This document shows positions 47,384 to 48,517 of a stretch of DNA of 48,517 nt, in pieces. The notes beneath the pieces were generated by a model. It did no database searches and was not told the origin of the DNA. It was given only the letters and a program-made list of their open reading frames with translations. Each line of letters starts with the position of its first letter. Position 1 is the stretch's first letter. Source of the DNA: an uncultured Flavobacteriaceae bacterium (lineage in GTDB: Bacteria > Bacteroidota > Bacteroidia > Flavobacteriales > Flavobacteriaceae). Location: contig CANLXN010000014.1 of NCBI GenBank assembly GCA_947495135.1, positions 1 to 48,517 on the forward strand, written 5' to 3'. The position numbers and the translations under genes are program-made.

Positions 47384-48406
47384 TTATCTGTTTCTAGGTC
47401 TTAACATACCGTTATACTGCATGTCTTGGGACCAATTCTGTATCTTACCTTCTAAGAAATTATATCCGAGCGTAATTTGATGAAAACCACCGTTTTCAAA
47501 TCTCACACTTCCTGTTTGATAGGAATAAGTGTAAGCGAACAGAAACTTCTTGTAGTTAACCCCTAATACTGGTGTAATAAGTTGTAATTTTTGGTCGCTA
47601 ATTTCATTACCATCCAAAAACTCGGACCCGTCGAAGCTTCTTCTATAAGAGATTCCTCCCCAAACTCGAGCTTCTTCAAGCTCACGATACACCTTAAAAT
47701 TGATATCAATGCCTTGTTCTCCAGTACGTTCTTTCCACTGAAATAAGAACGACGGTTCATAAGCCCATTTTCCGTACGCTGTGTTTACAAAATAAGCGGC
47801 AGCAAGGTTATAAGATCTTTGATTGTTTGGCTCGATTTCCTCGGTAAATAAATTACGATTTCTAAACAACAAGTTTTTCACCGTGAAGTGACTTGAAAAG
47901 TTTAAAAAGTTATAAGACATCCCAGCATCTACATTGAAGTACGAACTACTCTGAATAATTCCTGCAATCACCGGATCGAAGTCGTTTGGATCGAACTGAG
48001 TTTCATCTAACTTATTTTGAATTAATCCAGCACTCAAACCAAACGAAACCTGATTGAGATCTGCCTTACTTCGAGAAAACATAATATGATGCGCATAAGT
48101 AAGATACCCTCCTGTTTGAGAATGGTATCCATTTTGGTCATTAAACACGATTACTCCTATTCCAGATTGATCTGTCAATCTAGTGTTGAAACTCAACGTT
48201 TGAACATTTGGGGCATCGTCCTGATCAAACCATTGCTGTCTAGCCGTTACACGCAATTTTGAATAATCTGCGGCTCCAGCCATCGAAGGATGTAACAAAT
48301 ACAAATTATCTGAAAAATAGTCTGTATAAGTAGGGATTCCGTCTTGTGCGTACACAAAGCTAGAACAAAGAATCAGCAGGCTTAGTAAGGTTTTTTTAAT
48401 ATTCAT
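47384..48406 (-). CDS. PorP/SprF-family type IX secretion membrane protein
   Basis: 340 residues. Signal peptide (MNIKKTLLSLLILCSSFVYA), then QDGIPTYTDYFSDNLYLLHP and the family motif HPSMAGA (about 39-45), then a barrel of aromatic-rich strands ending in MLRPRNR. PorP/SprF proteins help attach or export type IX secretion substrates. Several paralogues usually occur per genome, each near a secreted adhesin gene. The adjoining partial gene at 48415 fits that pattern. Confidence 0.93.
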   Translation of the reverse strand: MNIKKTLLSLLILCSSFVYAQDGIPTYTDYFSDNLYLLHPSMAGAADYSKLRVTARQQWFDQDDAPNVQTLSFNTRLTDQSGIGVIVFNDQNGYHSQTGGYLTYAHHIMFSRSKADLNQVSFGLSAGLIQNKLDETQFDPNDFDPVIAGIIQSSSYFNVDAGMSYNFLNFSSHFTVKNLLFRNRNLFTEEIEPNNQRSYNLAAAYFVNTAYGKWAYEPSFLFQWKERTGEQGIDINFKVYRELEEARVWGGISYRRSFDGSEFLDGNEISDQKLQLITPVLGVNYKKFLFAYTYSYQTGSVRFENGGFHQITLGYNFLEGKIQNWSQDMQYNGMLRPRNR

Positions 48407-48414
48407 AGTGTTGA

Positions 48415-48517
48415 TTAGCGTTTTAGAGTAAAGTGTCCTGTAAATTCTTTTCGTATTTCATCTTCGGTATATTCTACCCTGAACCAGTAGTCACTCGATG
48501 GCAATGGATTCCCGTTA
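48415..48517 (-). CDS. Type IX (type B) sorting-domain protein, C-terminus only
   Basis: Reading leftward from the right edge, 33 codons end at TAA (48417-48415). The visible residues include LPSSDYWFRVEYTEDE and FTGHFTLKR, a close match to the type B C-terminal sorting domain (gliding-motility-associated) of type IX secretion substrates, with LPSSDYWF and the terminal HFTLKR. The rest of the protein is outside the window. It is 8 bases upstream of the porP start, implying one transcript and a matched substrate/partner pair. Confidence 0.88.
   Translation of the reverse strand, partial: NGNPLPSSDYWFRVEYTEDEIRKEFTGHFTLKR

Noticed and set aside
1-48517. CRISPR array
   Set aside because: No series of equal-length repeats with regular unique spacers is present; repeats at 1-77 and 3384-4132 are tandem or dispersed copies of another kind.

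Overview
The window is a chromosomal piece of a low-GC member of the Bacteroidota, almost certainly family Flavobacteriaceae. The evidence is gene content (type IX secretion PorP/SprF next to a gliding-motility-type C-terminal sorting domain, an HPPK-deoxynucleoside kinase fusion, a DUF6089-uppS-bamA-skp-skp-murI order, LytS/LytTR pairs) and promoters of the form TTG-N18-TAnnTTTG. No organism name can be read from the sequence itself.

Layout. 1-3000: a truncated repeat-bearing lipoprotein gene, a LytTR regulator with a degenerate receiver, and small membrane or lipoprotein genes of unknown role. 3069-4163: a tRNA-Gly/tRNA-Leu operon whose 3' end leads into a repeat structure. Copies of the tRNA-Leu 3' tail, each carrying an 18-bp palindrome, flank a small GIY-YIG nuclease gene; a 493-bp shift repeats the first 256 bp, including a truncated second copy of the nuclease gene. 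4353-9625: an accessory block that I read as an integron cassette array without a visible integrase (a CALIN). It has six same-strand cassettes and five attC-like sites, and in four of five testable cases the first bases of a cassette are the reverse complement of the R'' box at its own end. Cargo: TPR lipoprotein, PD-(D/E)XK-like protein, leucine-rich-repeat protein, an Imm26-like plus membrane protein pair, a GNAT acetyltransferase and a small exported protein. A decayed sixth site may lie near 10071-10200.

10445-24210: housekeeping and metabolic genes: GNAT, Ntn amidohydrolase with TPR tail, mutS, a SpoU/TrmH methyltransferase, HPPK-dNK fusion, queuosine-precursor transporter, AsmA-like protein, LysE exporter, DUF2797, and a tight GH3-like synthetase/methyltransferase pair. 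24240-25586: two tandem paralogous small lipoprotein genes with a conserved long leader. 25694-29148: tig-clpP-clpX, the protein quality-control cluster. 29271-34262: a membrane protein, SGNH lipoprotein, FadL-like porin, alpha/beta hydrolase and pdxJ. 34474-36018: CBS protein and nadK. 36073-41636: an envelope-biogenesis operon (DUF6089, uppS, bamA, two skp-like genes), followed by murI. 42453-45999: gamma-carbonic anhydrase and a LytTR response regulator/LytS kinase pair. 46202-48517: a VWA lipoprotein, PorP/SprF and the end of a type IX secreted protein.

The most notable items are the cassette array and the tRNA-Leu-linked GIY-YIG repeat module next to it. Together they make the stretch downstream of tRNA-Leu an insertion hotspot. 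The main core operons look intact, apart from an apparent one-base frame problem at the start of the HPPK-dNK gene.
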